From positions 223,390-287,389 of the forward strand of contig NZ_MSCP01000003.1 in NCBI RefSeq assembly GCF_002954715.1: a stretch of DNA of 64,000 nt, given 5' to 3'. This document shows, in pieces, positions 19,002 through 29,026 of the stretch. Origin of the DNA: Aliivibrio sifiae. GTDB taxonomy: Bacteria > Pseudomonadota > Gammaproteobacteria > Enterobacterales > Vibrionaceae. The notes under the pieces are model-generated. The model had not been told where the DNA came from. It saw only the letters and a list, made by a program, of their open reading frames with translations, and made no database searches. Numbering within the stretch: position 1 is the stretch's first letter; each line of letters opens with the position of its first letter. The position numbers were made by a program, and so were the translations under genes.

Positions 19002-21545
19002 ATGTCATGTAAACAAAAAATCTCGTTAAAATTTGCGATTACAATTCCGTTTATGTTCATCTTTACATTGATCATAACCGTCGCCTTAAATGAACAAAGT
19101 AATAGCTATAATCATATGATTAGTCATGTGAGTGAAAAACTACTTAACTCATCTTCTCGTAGTATCAATCTTGCTCTATTTCACCTATTAGAAGATCCGC
19201 TTAGTGCCAATATCAACATGCGCCATACCATAGAGCGTGAAGCACTTTATCTGCCAGAAAAGCAAGATTCACTGAAAGCTTATTTAAAACAGCACTTCAA
19301 TAATGAGCTTATAACACTGCATCAAGTCGATAGTATTGGCTTTGGGAATAAAGACGGTAGTTATATTGGACTCAAAAAAAACCTAACAGATAAGCCTCTT
19401 TTTTTATATCTGAGTGACCCGTTAATACCAAACCAATTAAACGTGTATAAAGAAGAGGAGTCGAACACGACACTCCTTCGTAGCATTAATAATTATGACC
19501 CTCGCCAACGTCCTTGGTACATCAAATCAGTAACGAATCCTCGCGCATTATGGAGTGATATTTACTCACATATTGAAGACAAACAATCATCAGTACTTTC
19601 TGCAATCGCGCCTGTTTATAATAAAAATAAAAAATTAGAAGGCGTACTTACAACAGATGTCATGTTACGTTCTTTCAATATATTTCTTAATAAAGAAGCA
19701 AAAGAAATCTCTGGCAACATTTCCATTGTTGATGCTTCAGGAATGATATGGCTTCACTCTAATCATAACCCCAATGCTCCGTTCCACCACAGCATAGACC
19801 GCTTGGATTCAATAAAAGATCCAGTAACGAAAGAAACCGTTCGTTACATTAACAGTGTTGGGTTTAATCATGTTCTTCAAGAAAAAATAATCACCCTTAA
19901 TATTGAGGGAGAAAAGCATTTTATGATCGTTAAGCCTTTTACTGGCAATATTCCGATTAAAGCCTTCATTATTGCGTCTATTCCCGAATCAGTATTACTT
20001 GGAGAGCTACCTGAACAGCGAAATCAATCGATTTTTATCATGATCGCCATTAGTTTAGCCGCCTTTATTTTAGCGATGTACATTATTCGTCGACTCATTC
20101 AACCAATCATAGATACCGCTAAATCTGCACACGCACTCTCAGAAGGTAATTGGGATACTCCATTACCAAACCATTGTGGTACAGAAGAAGTCATGACCCT
20201 GACTCGCTCTTTTAAGTTAATGGCACATAATTTAAAACGCTCTTTCCAAGAACTACAGGACAAAGTCACCTACGATACATTAACTAATTTATACAGTAGA
20301 GTCGGATTAACTGAGGCTATTTCAACCTCAATTTCGCCACAATCTGGGTTACTTTCTTTTAGTGTAAATGGATTTAGAGACATTAATGATTCTGTCGGAC
20401 ATTTAAGCGGTGATCATTTATTAGTAGATATTGCCCAACGTTTAAAAACGCATTATCAGGATGAGAATATTGAAGTTGCACGTATTGGGGGGGCTGAATT
20501 CTCTCTATTTTTCTATTCAATCGACAATGTTGAAGAGTTAACTCGTTACGCTAAGCAGCTGCAATCCATTTTTAATACACCAATCCAATCAACCTCAGGG
20601 AAAGTCGTCATTCAACTCTCAATCGGTATAGTGTATCAACTCGATAATCTCAACACGATGCACTGGTTACGTAGCGCTAGCCTTGCTCTCGCCTATGCTC
20701 AGCAAACAAACGATAACATTGCACTCTTTCAGCCCTACATGGCCGAAGCATCAATCAAAAAAACTCAGCTGACAACTGAGCTTGCTCAAGCAATTAAAAA
20801 CAATGAGCTCATTCCTTATTACCAACCACTAATTAATTTTACTACCGGAAAAGTACAAGGCGCTGAAGCTTTAATCCGCTGGCAATCCCCTCTCCATGGA
20901 CTAATTTCACCAAGCAGGTTTATTCCCCTTGCTGAAGACAACGGTATGATCATTAGCATTGGTTATACTATTTTAAAGCAAGCTTGTATTGATACAGCCA
21001 ACAAGATTAAGACTGGAGAATGGCCTCAAAATTTTATTATTCATGTCAACGTATCAACAGAGCAACTTCATCACTCAAACGCTTATCAACGTTTACTCGA
21101 TGTATTGAATGACTCTGGGCTAGCCCCTCATAATTTAAGCTTAGAGATCATTGAATCTCGGCTATTAAGTAACGACCCTTTTATTATCGAGTTACTTAAA
21201 AAAATCAGAACTCTAGGGGTTCACTTAGCTATCGATGATTTTGGTACAGGGTATTCATCTTTATCTTATTTGCACACCTTACCTTTTGATTGTCTTAAAA
21301 TAGACCGCTCATTTGTAGAAGGTCTTACCCACAGTAATGCTGATAACTCTATTGCTAATGCAATTGTGAGCATAGCCAAAGGGTTTGATGTCTCGATCGT
21401 AGCTGAAGGGATAGAAACAATAGAGCAAGCAAATATCCTGCAGACAATGGGTTGCGATATTGCACAAGGCTTTTTATACAGTAAAGCTCTCCCACTAGAC
21501 GCTTGGCCTGATAATTTGGCACTCTTCTCAGCAGAGAAAATATAG
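19002..21545 (+). CDS. Membrane dCACHE-HAMP-GGDEF-EAL protein with degenerate GGAEF
   Basis: Paralogue of the protein encoded at 15118, with the same layout: transmembrane segment, periplasmic dCACHE domain (NYDPRQRPWYIK), transmembrane segment near residue 350, HAMP, GGDEF, EAL. The cyclase motif is GGAEF (near residue 497), losing the key acidic residue, so cyclase activity is unlikely. EAL residues are all present (EALIRW near 621, DDFGTGYSSL, KIDR, EGIE, QGF), which points to a phosphodiesterase. The frame opens at TTG 18942 with an ATG at 18972; ATG 19002 aligns with the paralogue. Confidence 0.83.
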   Translation: MSCKQKISLKFAITIPFMFIFTLIITVALNEQSNSYNHMISHVSEKLLNSSSRSINLALFHLLEDPLSANINMRHTIEREALYLPEKQDSLKAYLKQHFNNELITLHQVDSIGFGNKDGSYIGLKKNLTDKPLFLYLSDPLIPNQLNVYKEEESNTTLLRSINNYDPRQRPWYIKSVTNPRALWSDIYSHIEDKQSSVLSAIAPVYNKNKKLEGVLTTDVMLRSFNIFLNKEAKEISGNISIVDASGMIWLHSNHNPNAPFHHSIDRLDSIKDPVTKETVRYINSVGFNHVLQEKIITLNIEGEKHFMIVKPFTGNIPIKAFIIASIPESVLLGELPEQRNQSIFIMIAISLAAFILAMYIIRRLIQPIIDTAKSAHALSEGNWDTPLPNHCGTEEVMTLTRSFKLMAHNLKRSFQELQDKVTYDTLTNLYSRVGLTEAISTSISPQSGLLSFSVNGFRDINDSVGHLSGDHLLVDIAQRLKTHYQDENIEVARIGGAEFSLFFYSIDNVEELTRYAKQLQSIFNTPIQSTSGKVVIQLSIGIVYQLDNLNTMHWLRSASLALAYAQQTNDNIALFQPYMAEASIKKTQLTTELAQAIKNNELIPYYQPLINFTTGKVQGAEALIRWQSPLHGLISPSRFIPLAEDNGMIISIGYTILKQACIDTANKIKTGEWPQNFIIHVNVSTEQLHHSNAYQRLLDVLNDSGLAPHNLSLEIIESRLLSNDPFIIELLKKIRTLGVHLAIDDFGTGYSSLSYLHTLPFDCLKIDRSFVEGLTHSNADNSIANAIVSIAKGFDVSIVAEGIETIEQANILQTMGCDIAQGFLYSKALPLDAWPDNLALFSAEKI

Positions 21546-21550
21546 TCCAT

Positions 21551-21588
21551 AAAAAAAGGCAATGACTGCTTCAGTCATTGCCTTTTTT
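21551..21588. terminator. Bidirectional terminator between the GGDEF-EAL gene and eda
   Basis: Perfect stem GGCAATGACTG / CAGTCATTGCC with a three-base loop, flanked by seven A on the left and six T on the right. It serves the two convergent genes. Confidence 0.9.
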
Positions 21589-21605
21589 AAAAGAAGAGAA
21601 AATAT

Positions 21606-22241
21606 CTAATTAATCAATTCAACCGCTTCTTTCGCTAATTTTGTTACTTGAGCCCAATCTTTATTGGCAATCGCTTCTTTTGGTAGCATCCAAGAGCCAC
21701 CAACCGTCGCAACACAATCTAATGCCGTATAATCATTAACATTCTGTGGATTAATGCCACCTGTTGGGCAAAATTGAACTTGAGGTAATGGTGCTGCCAT
21801 CGCTTTTAATACCGACGGACCACCGAATGCACTTGCTGGGAAAAATTTTAGGTGAGCATAACCAAGCTCAATAGCTCGGATCACTTCTGATGGTGTTGCT
21901 ACACCAGGGATTAATGGGGTATCAGCAGTTTTTGCGTGTGCTAATAAGCTTGGAGTAAATCCTGGTGAAATAATAAATTGAGCACCAGCCTCAACAGCTT
22001 GGTCATATTGTTGAGTACTGATCACTGTACCTGCACCAACCAGTGCTTTTGGCATTGCTTTACGAATTGCGGTAATCGCCTCTAAAGCAACCGCGGTTCG
22101 TAGGGTAATCTCAAATACATTAATGCCACCAGCGGCTAATGCTTGAGCCATTGGCACGGCATCGTCAAGCTGTTCAATAACCATAACTGGAACAACTGGT
22201 GATGCGCTAAATACGTCTGAAGGCGAAAGGTTCCAACTCAT
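21606..22241 (-). CDS. eda: KDPG/KHG aldolase
   Basis: Class I aldolase of 211 residues that splits 2-keto-3-deoxy-6-phosphogluconate to pyruvate and glyceraldehyde-3-phosphate (Entner-Doudoroff) and can also cleave 4-hydroxy-2-oxoglutarate. The Schiff-base lysine lies in LKFFPASAFGG near residue 132, and the catalytic glutamate in FEITLRT near 43. It is a single gene here, not beside edd, and is convergent with the upstream c-di-GMP gene through a shared terminator. Family and activity secure. Confidence 0.95.
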   Translation of the reverse strand: MSWNLSPSDVFSASPVVPVMVIEQLDDAVPMAQALAAGGINVFEITLRTAVALEAITAIRKAMPKALVGAGTVISTQQYDQAVEAGAQFIISPGFTPSLLAHAKTADTPLIPGVATPSEVIRAIELGYAHLKFFPASAFGGPSVLKAMAAPLPQVQFCPTGGINPQNVNDYTALDCVATVGGSWMLPKEAIANKDWAQVTKLAKEAVELIN

Positions 22242-22387
22242 ATTGCTCTTAGCTCTCTTTGCTTATTTAAATAACCCTACTATTTTACGCTAATTTATTA
22301 TCAATAGCTCTGATAAAGGTGAATTCCAATCTATTTTTAGTGTCATATGGCATACTAATCTTTATGTTAATCATGCAGGAAAATAGG

Positions 22388-23401
22388 ATGAAAAAATCAC
22401 TACTGACTTTGGGTTCTTTATTATTTTTAGCTGGGTGCAGCCAACAATTTTCAACAGAAGCATCAAACTCGCCATCTAAAAATGACACCAAAAACCCTCA
22501 TACCTTTACACTGCGTGGAACTGTGGTCATTGGGCATGAATCTCAAAGTATCCAACCCTGTGGAAGTGATCAACAATATTGGATAAACCTAACACCAGAG
22601 CAATGGCAAATGGGTAATGATATTCAATCTACCCCTTATCAAGAAATGTATGGTGAATTGATTGGCCATTTCGAAGCGCCACCTAAAGGTGGGTTTGCTA
22701 ATGATTATCCAGCACGTTTTGTCGTCTCTCAAATCAACACCTTAGTTGCTGGTGAAGAGGCATCTTGCCAAAAAGGCATTCAACCAACCAAAGCATTTGG
22801 TAACGAACCATTTTGGAACCTTCAAGTCGTTAATGGCTCTCTCATCTTCTCTGAAATAGGGAAATCAAAACAACAGCAACCAATTACTGAGCAAGAATTT
22901 TCAGTGAATAAACGTCATTATCAAAGTGATGATTTTTCATTAACCATGACTAAAGGGATCTGCAAAGACAACATGGTTGAATCAATTTATGGATGGCATT
23001 CAGAAGTCGAGATTAACGATAAGACATATCAAGGTTGCGCTACGATTTCGGCTAAAGATACCACTCTTAACTGGGTAAATACCTATACCGGAGCGAGTAC
23101 CACTGGTGATTCAGGCTTAACAGTTGGATTAACACTAAACACTGATCATTCTGCAATTACAACTTATGATTACAATACCGATGAGCCTCAACTCATTGAA
23201 ACCGGAGTGTGGCAAGCAACGAATGACGATAAGGTTCATGTATTAATGAGTCGTCATCAGCGCCAATATATGATTTCAGAACGAACATTTTCAAAAGATG
23301 AAAACACACTATCCACCAAGAATGAGACCGTCAATGGCGTAACCTTCCCTATTCAATCAGGATTAACTCTCTACTCAACAGCAACGGAATTAAATAAATA
23401 A
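22388..23401 (+). CDS. Predicted outer-membrane lipoprotein, COG3650/NlpE-like
   Basis: 337 residues. A lipoprotein signal peptide with lipobox LAGC ends at residue 18 (MKKSLLTLGSLLFLAGC). The middle region has the FGNEPFWNLQV motif of COG3650-type envelope lipoproteins. The C-terminal 100 residues resemble the NlpE N-domain (TYTGASTTGDSGLTVGLTL onward). The frame extends upstream to 22319, but the lipobox and AGGAAAATAGG ribosome site fix the ATG at 22388. The DTW gene starts 2 bases after its stop, so they form one transcript. Function unknown; an envelope role is inferred. Confidence 0.75.
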   Translation: MKKSLLTLGSLLFLAGCSQQFSTEASNSPSKNDTKNPHTFTLRGTVVIGHESQSIQPCGSDQQYWINLTPEQWQMGNDIQSTPYQEMYGELIGHFEAPPKGGFANDYPARFVVSQINTLVAGEEASCQKGIQPTKAFGNEPFWNLQVVNGSLIFSEIGKSKQQQPITEQEFSVNKRHYQSDDFSLTMTKGICKDNMVESIYGWHSEVEINDKTYQGCATISAKDTTLNWVNTYTGASTTGDSGLTVGLTLNTDHSAITTYDYNTDEPQLIETGVWQATNDDKVHVLMSRHQRQYMISERTFSKDENTLSTKNETVNGVTFPIQSGLTLYSTATELNK

Positions 23402-23403
23402 CA

Positions 23404-23997
23404 ATGAACAAAAAAGAACCCTGTTCAAAATGTGGCTTTATCCATAATTGCATCTGCGACCATCAGCCAACCTTAGATTCACAAGTTGAATTTGCATTGC
23501 TTTATCACGAAAACGAGCTGAATAAACTGACGAATACGGGTCGTTTATTATTAAATAGCCTACCTAATGCCAAAAGCTATTTATGGAAAAGAAAAGAACA
23601 ACCTGAAGCCTTAATTACTAAAATTAATCAGGAGAATATTGAAGTTTGGTTATTGTTCCCAAGTAACGAATCAACGCTAAGTTCTGATTACCTAGCTAAC
23701 TACTCTTCAAATAAGAAACAACTTTTTATTTTTTTAGATGCAACATGGCAAGAAGCAAAAAAAATGGTCAATAAAAGCCCTTGGCTTAAAAATCTGCCTT
23801 GCCTCGAAATACAAGCAACGGCAAGCTCTTGTTATCATTTACGTCGAAATCAAAGTGAAGGTAATCTGTGTACTTGTGAGGCGGGGATCGAGATACTAAA
23901 TATGGTGAAAGAGCCTGAACATGCTCAGGCTGTTGCTTATTATTACGAGCGGTTTCTAACCGTGTTTCAAGCAGAACGAAGTGGGCATCAATTGTAG
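23404..23997 (+). CDS. DTW domain protein, TapT-like
   Basis: 197-residue DTW-domain protein. Such proteins are related to TapT (YfiP), which adds the aminocarboxypropyl group of SAM to tRNA U47 (acp3U). The DTW signature reads LDATWQEAKKMV near residue 109, with DAT in place of the more common DGT. A zinc-binding N-terminus (CSKCGFIHNCIC) and the C-terminal LRRNQSEGNLCTCEAG motif are present. Vibrios commonly have a second, larger DTW protein, so this may be a paralogue with a different target. Follows the lipoprotein gene by 2 bases. Confidence 0.8.
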   Translation: MNKKEPCSKCGFIHNCICDHQPTLDSQVEFALLYHENELNKLTNTGRLLLNSLPNAKSYLWKRKEQPEALITKINQENIEVWLLFPSNESTLSSDYLANYSSNKKQLFIFLDATWQEAKKMVNKSPWLKNLPCLEIQATASSCYHLRRNQSEGNLCTCEAGIEILNMVKEPEHAQAVAYYYERFLTVFQAERSGHQL

Positions 23998-24033
23998 ATG
24001 CCCATAAAAATCAAACAGTAACACCAAACAGCT

Positions 24034-26520
24034 TTATTGCATGAGTGATTTAGGCGCTCCTAAGAAGTACCCTTGCAAGTAATCAACACCCATGTCTTCA
24101 ACAATGTCACAAACTTCTTTGTTATGCACAAACTCAGCAACTACTTTGGCTTCCAGTGCATGACAAAGCTGTACCATTTGTTGGGATATCAAACGTTGGC
24201 GCTTATCTTGATGTACATTTTTAATGATTGAACCATCAAGCTTAATCACTTGAGGTTCTAATTTCATGATCTCATCAACATTGGAATAACCGGAACCAAA
24301 ATCATCAACAATGATGCGAGCACCTAAGCGCTTAAAGTGATTACACACTTCAATCATACGGTCATAATCCTGAATTTGCTCAGTCTCTAATACTTCAAAT
24401 CCAACTCGAAAAGGGTTATCCAAACGAATGATCGAGGATTCTAATAAATCTAACGTTCGGTCACTCATTAAATCTTGAGGAGAAAGATTAATAGAGAAGT
24501 CCATATCATTCGACTGCATTATTTCAAAAGTACGGGTGATCATTTCTCTGCTTAAACGAGTATAAAGATGAGTTCCCTCAACCGCAGGCAAAAATTGCCC
24601 CGGAGCAAACACTTGCCCATTTTCACAAATACGCATTAAGCATTCCGTAGATACCAATTCATGCTCACCAGCACTAAAGATTGGTTGTCCATACACCAAC
24701 ACACCTTTCTGAGAAATCGCTCGGTTGACGCTTGTTAACCAATCTAATTGGCTTTGACGTAAACGTTCTTCTTTTAATAAATCACGCGCATTACACAGAT
24801 GACGATTTCTACGCATCGCAATTCGACGAGCTTCTACCGTCTTCAAAATTAATTCTTCTACCGCAGTGTTTATAAAATCTCGACGACTGATCAGACCGCC
24901 TGAAATAGAAACACTAAGATAATCGACATCACTAAGTCCATAAGGCTCAAAACTGAAGTGCTCAATATCTTCTATAAAATCAGTAATGTACTTACGAAGC
25001 ACTTCACTATTAGTATCACTATTAAATACGACTCCCCATTCAGCAATACCAATACTATAAAGCTCTATTGGTGTATGAACCGCATCGGATAAGTGAGTAT
25101 CTAAGTAATGACTTACGTCTTGCAGTAATTTATCCCCAACCTGATAGCCATACTTCTCATTAACTTGACTCAAATTAGTCAACTTAAAGGACAGTAAATG
25201 ATCTGTTCGAGTTATGCTTTCAAGACGTTCTTTTAAGACCATTCGATTGAATAGTCCTGTACGTCTGTCCGTACGATAGGTATGCATCAAACGCATCGAC
25301 TGATCACTAATTTTTTTCTCCATCGCAAGTGTCATCTGATCGACATCTTGAATTGAGTTTTTTATTAATGAAAATAGTGGCGTTAAATTATGCTCCCTTG
25401 GTGAATGAGAATACAAAGGATCAACTGTCGTTAATTCAGATTCTCTTAATGCCAAATACGTTAAGCTATGATGCAGAATTAATTGCTTATGGGAACGAAA
25501 AAACTCCCCCATCCCATAAATGCCTTGGCAAGGACCAATATCAGAGAAGGTTTGTAATTCAGTCGATTCCGAACTGCTTTCTATTCGAGATTCGCAATTA
25601 TAAATAAAAATAGATTCAGGCTGCTTTTGTGCAAGTCTCATTGCACCTTGATTTACTTGTTCTTGGGTTAGAGAAGGATGGTAATAACATAACCTTACCT
25701 CTTTCCCTACAGGAACGGCTGAAGCAAATTTAAGGTAACCTTCTTCTGTTATTTCCTCTACAGCGTTAATATAACGCGCAGTGTCTTCTTCTTGCATTAG
25801 AGGAAAAGCTTGGATTTGACTTAGCTGCGTCGATTTTTTATCCGAAAGGTATTTGCAGTAAAAATCATAAGCTAAAATGTTATCAATTGTTCTTACTACA
25901 TTACCTTCTGATGAGGTAATGCGGAAACGTTTACCAATTGGATTCCACTCTACAAACGCTTCAGACCACGCTTGTAGCTGCTCTCCATGCATTGCAACAG
26001 CAACAATTTGATCGTGGTAAAATTGACCATTTAAGAATACCCACGTTCCTTTTCCAGTATCAGCAGCGACGCCCCCAGAAACAGGAACTTGATTCTCATG
26101 TTCAGAAAATGCATCAAAAAGAGGGTAATTACTTGCTGAACCGTGACAACCAAAAGCAATGATAGCTTTTGTTTTGTCATCAATAGAAAGTCGTTTTAAT
26201 AAATGATGACCGACGCGATTTTCATCTTGAGAATGGAAAACTGAAGCAGAAGTAAGCTGAGTTGCATTGAGAATAGAAACACTGATTACGGTTGAATCAG
26301 TAAAAATAGAAGCACCAATACTGGAGTGAATGACACTGAGTCCAATCACTTCCGCATTAGGGAAAAAATGCTGTAGATAAGCATAATATTCGTCAACAAT
26401 CTCTGGTTGTTGAGAAGAAAATAGTTGAATTAAACACGCAGTTCCCAATTCTATAGACAGGGAATCACACTCCTCTTTAAGTTGTTTAAGTCCTTGAACA
26501 CTAAACGAGAGAGTTTGCAT
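24034..26520 (-). CDS. FIST-GGDEF-EAL cytoplasmic signalling protein
   Basis: 828 residues with no transmembrane segments. FIST_N (about 20-215) and FIST_C (about 215-360) sensory domains, thought to bind small ligands such as amino acids, precede a GGDEF domain (about 410-570) and an EAL domain (about 590-820). The GGDEF motif is degraded to AEWG (IGIAEWGVVF). The EAL triad reads ECL, but catalytic Glu, Asn (INLS), Glu (EVLETE), Asp pair (DDFGSG), Lys (KLDG), Glu (AEF) and Gln (LQGY) all remain. A phosphodiesterase role gated by the FIST ligand is inferred. Confidence 0.83.
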   Translation of the reverse strand: MQTLSFSVQGLKQLKEECDSLSIELGTACLIQLFSSQQPEIVDEYYAYLQHFFPNAEVIGLSVIHSSIGASIFTDSTVISVSILNATQLTSASVFHSQDENRVGHHLLKRLSIDDKTKAIIAFGCHGSASNYPLFDAFSEHENQVPVSGGVAADTGKGTWVFLNGQFYHDQIVAVAMHGEQLQAWSEAFVEWNPIGKRFRITSSEGNVVRTIDNILAYDFYCKYLSDKKSTQLSQIQAFPLMQEEDTARYINAVEEITEEGYLKFASAVPVGKEVRLCYYHPSLTQEQVNQGAMRLAQKQPESIFIYNCESRIESSSESTELQTFSDIGPCQGIYGMGEFFRSHKQLILHHSLTYLALRESELTTVDPLYSHSPREHNLTPLFSLIKNSIQDVDQMTLAMEKKISDQSMRLMHTYRTDRRTGLFNRMVLKERLESITRTDHLLSFKLTNLSQVNEKYGYQVGDKLLQDVSHYLDTHLSDAVHTPIELYSIGIAEWGVVFNSDTNSEVLRKYITDFIEDIEHFSFEPYGLSDVDYLSVSISGGLISRRDFINTAVEELILKTVEARRIAMRRNRHLCNARDLLKEERLRQSQLDWLTSVNRAISQKGVLVYGQPIFSAGEHELVSTECLMRICENGQVFAPGQFLPAVEGTHLYTRLSREMITRTFEIMQSNDMDFSINLSPQDLMSDRTLDLLESSIIRLDNPFRVGFEVLETEQIQDYDRMIEVCNHFKRLGARIIVDDFGSGYSNVDEIMKLEPQVIKLDGSIIKNVHQDKRQRLISQQMVQLCHALEAKVVAEFVHNKEVCDIVEDMGVDYLQGYFLGAPKSLMQ

Positions 26521-26639
26521 TGTTAATTAAGCCCTTATTATTGTAAATATCTGTTTAATACGTCGCATAAAAATAGAGGCACGCGCGCACCTCTATTTCC
26601 AGAATCAACCTATATTAACTTAGCAATAATTCGATAAGC

Positions 26640-27824
26640 TTACACATTGATCCCGGCAACGTAACCACTTGACCATGCCCATTGGAAATTATAGCCACCA
26701 AGCCACCCACTCACATCCATCACTTCACCAACGAAGTATAAACCGGGTACTTTTTTCGATTCCATCGTTTTTGATGACAACTCATCAGTATCTACACCAC
26801 CTAGAGTAACTTCGGCAGTACGATATCCTTCAGTACCGTTTGGTAATACTTTCCATTGATGAATTAAAGAACACAATTGCTCTTGCTCTTTATGATTCAC
26901 TTGCTTCAAAGAGCGTTCTTGAAAAATCGTCTTATTTAATAACGTTTCTACGACTCTTTTTGGTAAAAGCTTAGCTAATGAGTTTTTAACGCTTTGATTT
27001 GGATGGACTTCACGCATCTTATCTAATTCTTCAGATAAGTCGTCATTAGGTAATAGATCTATCATTACTTTTTGACCTGCGTTCCAATATGAAGAAATTT
27101 GTAAAATAGATGGGCCAGATAAACCACGGTGAGTGAAGAGTAAATTTTCTTTAAAAGAATCACCACTTTCTGATTCAACAACAACAGGAATTGCTATCCC
27201 TGATAACTCAGAAAAAGCCTCTTTATCTTCTTTATGAAGGGTAAATGGAACAAGACCAGCCGTTGTCGGTATCATAGCCAGACCAAATTGCTCTGCTAAT
27301 TGATAACCAAACGGAGTAGCTCCAAGTTTAGGCATAGATAAACCTCCTGTTGCAACAACAAGAGACTCACATTCAATAGTATCGGTATCTAATTTTAATG
27401 AGAAACCAGAGTCTTTCTTAGTAATGTCTGAGATAGCACAACGGTAACGATAATTAACCCCTGCTAATTCACACTCTTTAAGTAGCATATCGACAATTTC
27501 TTTCGCTGAATCAACGCAAAATAATTGCCCATGATCGCGCTCTTCAAACTCAATACCGTATTTAGAAATCAACGAGATGAAATCCCAGTTAGTGTATTGA
27601 GACAAGGCAGATTTTACAAAATGCGTATTCTTACAAACATAGTTATGAGCAGTAACATCGTAGTTAGTAAAATTACAGCGACCACCACCTGAAATCAGGA
27701 TTTTTCGGCCAGGTTTTTTAGCATGATCAACCACTAATACACTGCGGCCTCTCTTACCTGCTTCTGCTGCACAAATTAATCCCGCAGCACCGGCACCGAT
27801 AACTACTACGTCTACTTTTTTCAT
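26640..27824 (-). CDS. HI0933-family FAD-dependent oxidoreductase (YhiN-like)
   Basis: 394-residue flavoprotein of the HI0933/YhiN family. The FAD-binding GxGxxG motif (GAGAAGLICAAEAGKRG) is at residues 11-27, the GRKILISGGGRCNFTN family motif follows, and the C-terminal GEVMDVSGWLGGYNFQWAWS closes the FAD domain. The physiological reaction is unknown. The frame opens at 27839, but ATG 27824 has GAGAGTG just upstream. No obvious operon partner; uspB lies 50 bases upstream on the same strand and could share a transcript. Confidence 0.85.
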   Translation of the reverse strand: MKKVDVVVIGAGAAGLICAAEAGKRGRSVLVVDHAKKPGRKILISGGGRCNFTNYDVTAHNYVCKNTHFVKSALSQYTNWDFISLISKYGIEFEERDHGQLFCVDSAKEIVDMLLKECELAGVNYRYRCAISDITKKDSGFSLKLDTDTIECESLVVATGGLSMPKLGATPFGYQLAEQFGLAMIPTTAGLVPFTLHKEDKEAFSELSGIAIPVVVESESGDSFKENLLFTHRGLSGPSILQISSYWNAGQKVMIDLLPNDDLSEELDKMREVHPNQSVKNSLAKLLPKRVVETLLNKTIFQERSLKQVNHKEQEQLCSLIHQWKVLPNGTEGYRTAEVTLGGVDTDELSSKTMESKKVPGLYFVGEVMDVSGWLGGYNFQWAWSSGYVAGINV

Positions 27825-27874
27825 GTCACTCTCAACCACAAATTCAATTGGCAGGGAGTGTACTATTATCAGCG

Positions 27875-28213
27875 CTAGATGCCCAAACTAATTACTAAGA
27901 AAAACACAGCAACACTCACTAGTAATAAAGCACTCGACAGCATGAAAAGATAACGGGCTTTTTCACATTTAAATACAAAAAGGGTGTCGTAATGATCCAA
28001 GTACTCTTCTTGCCAGAGATACTGAAATAGTTTGGTTTGTTTACCGATGTTACCGTGAGTAGTAAAGAAACCTCGGCCATCCACTTGTTGGTATAGCATT
28101 GGATGAGCTTCTTTCATAACAAAAAGGAGTGTTTTTAATGTGCTCAAATAACGAATAATATTGATACCCGTTACTGAAAATAATGCTAATAATATAAGGT
28201 CGCCACTTATCAT
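27875..28213 (-). CDS. uspB: Universal stress protein B
   Basis: 112-residue inner-membrane protein with a transmembrane segment at each end and the conserved core PMLYQQVDGRGFFTTHGNIG. In E. coli UspB is sigma-S dependent and linked to ethanol resistance; its mechanism is unknown. The frame extends to 28228, but AGAGGTG precedes ATG 28213 at proper spacing and the N-terminus then matches E. coli. Near ftnA and uspA, as in other vibrios and in E. coli where uspA and uspB are neighbours. Confidence 0.88.
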   Translation of the reverse strand: MISGDLILLALFSVTGINIIRYLSTLKTLLFVMKEAHPMLYQQVDGRGFFTTHGNIGKQTKLFQYLWQEEYLDHYDTLFVFKCEKARYLFMLSSALLLVSVAVFFLVISLGI

Positions 28214-28316
28214 AATCACCTCTGACATACTTGTCTGTGTGCTTAGGTAAGTAACGACCCTATGCGCTTATGTATCTATAGAAAACATAACGCGCTTACT
28301 ACGTGTGGGATGAAAC

Positions 28317-28844
28317 CTACCCAGCAGTGTTATCCATAATAGATGTAGAGCCAGATTTTGCTAATACCGCTAAATCTTTATCGATAAAGAATAACGCTTT
28401 ACCGTCTTCACCTACCAAGTCAATTTTATCTAAAATACCTTTGAATAATTTCTCTTCTTCATGCTGCTCTGCCACATACCACTGAAGAAAATTAAACGTC
28501 GAGTAATCTTGTGAAGTAAAGGCAACATGAGCCAGTTTATTGATCTCTTGTGTGATCATTTGCTCATGCTCTAACGTGGTACGAAATACATCACCTAAAC
28601 CAGAAAACTCTGATTGTGGTGCTTCAATCGCTCCTAAAATAGGCATTGCACCCGTCTCACTTACATAAGTAAATAGACGCTGCATGTGTTCCATTTCTTC
28701 TGTTGCATGCGCTCTAAAAAATGACGCAGCACCATCAAATCCTTTATCTTCACACCAAGCACTCATTTGTAAGTATAGGTTAGATGAGAAAAATTCTAGG
28801 TTAATTTGTGCATTTAGATGATCGACCATCGTTTTAGCTAACAT
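28317..28844 (-). CDS. ftnA: Bacterial non-heme ferritin
   Basis: Iron-storage protein of 175 residues that oxidises Fe(II) and stores it in a 24-mer shell. The four-helix ferritin core shows ferroxidase ligands in [13 protein letters not shown] (Glu near 17) and [12 protein letters not shown] (Glu and His near 50-53), and in [10 protein letters not shown] near 127. The gene is divergent from uspA. Its product stores iron, while the ryhB RNA elsewhere in the window acts when iron is scarce. Confidence 0.95.
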   Translation of the reverse strand: MLAKTMVDHLNAQINLEFFSSNLYLQMSAWCEDKGFDGAASFFRAHATEEMEHMQRLFTYVSETGAMPILGAIEAPQSEFSGLGDVFRTTLEHEQMITQEINKLAHVAFTSQDYSTFNFLQWYVAEQHEEEKLFKGILDKIDLVGEDGKALFFIDKDLAVLAKSGSTSIMDNTAG

Positions 28845-29026
28845 ATTCAGGTTCCTTTATGAGCTATTTACATTCAAAATCCATACAACTATAACATAAC
28901 TCACCCATGACTTGATTAATCAATAATCATCAATCAGAACGAGATCTAAACGACAAAAAAAGAATAGATCTGGTGCTAATCTATGTTTATGAACAGATTC
29001 CATATTGGATTTATAGGAGAAACATC

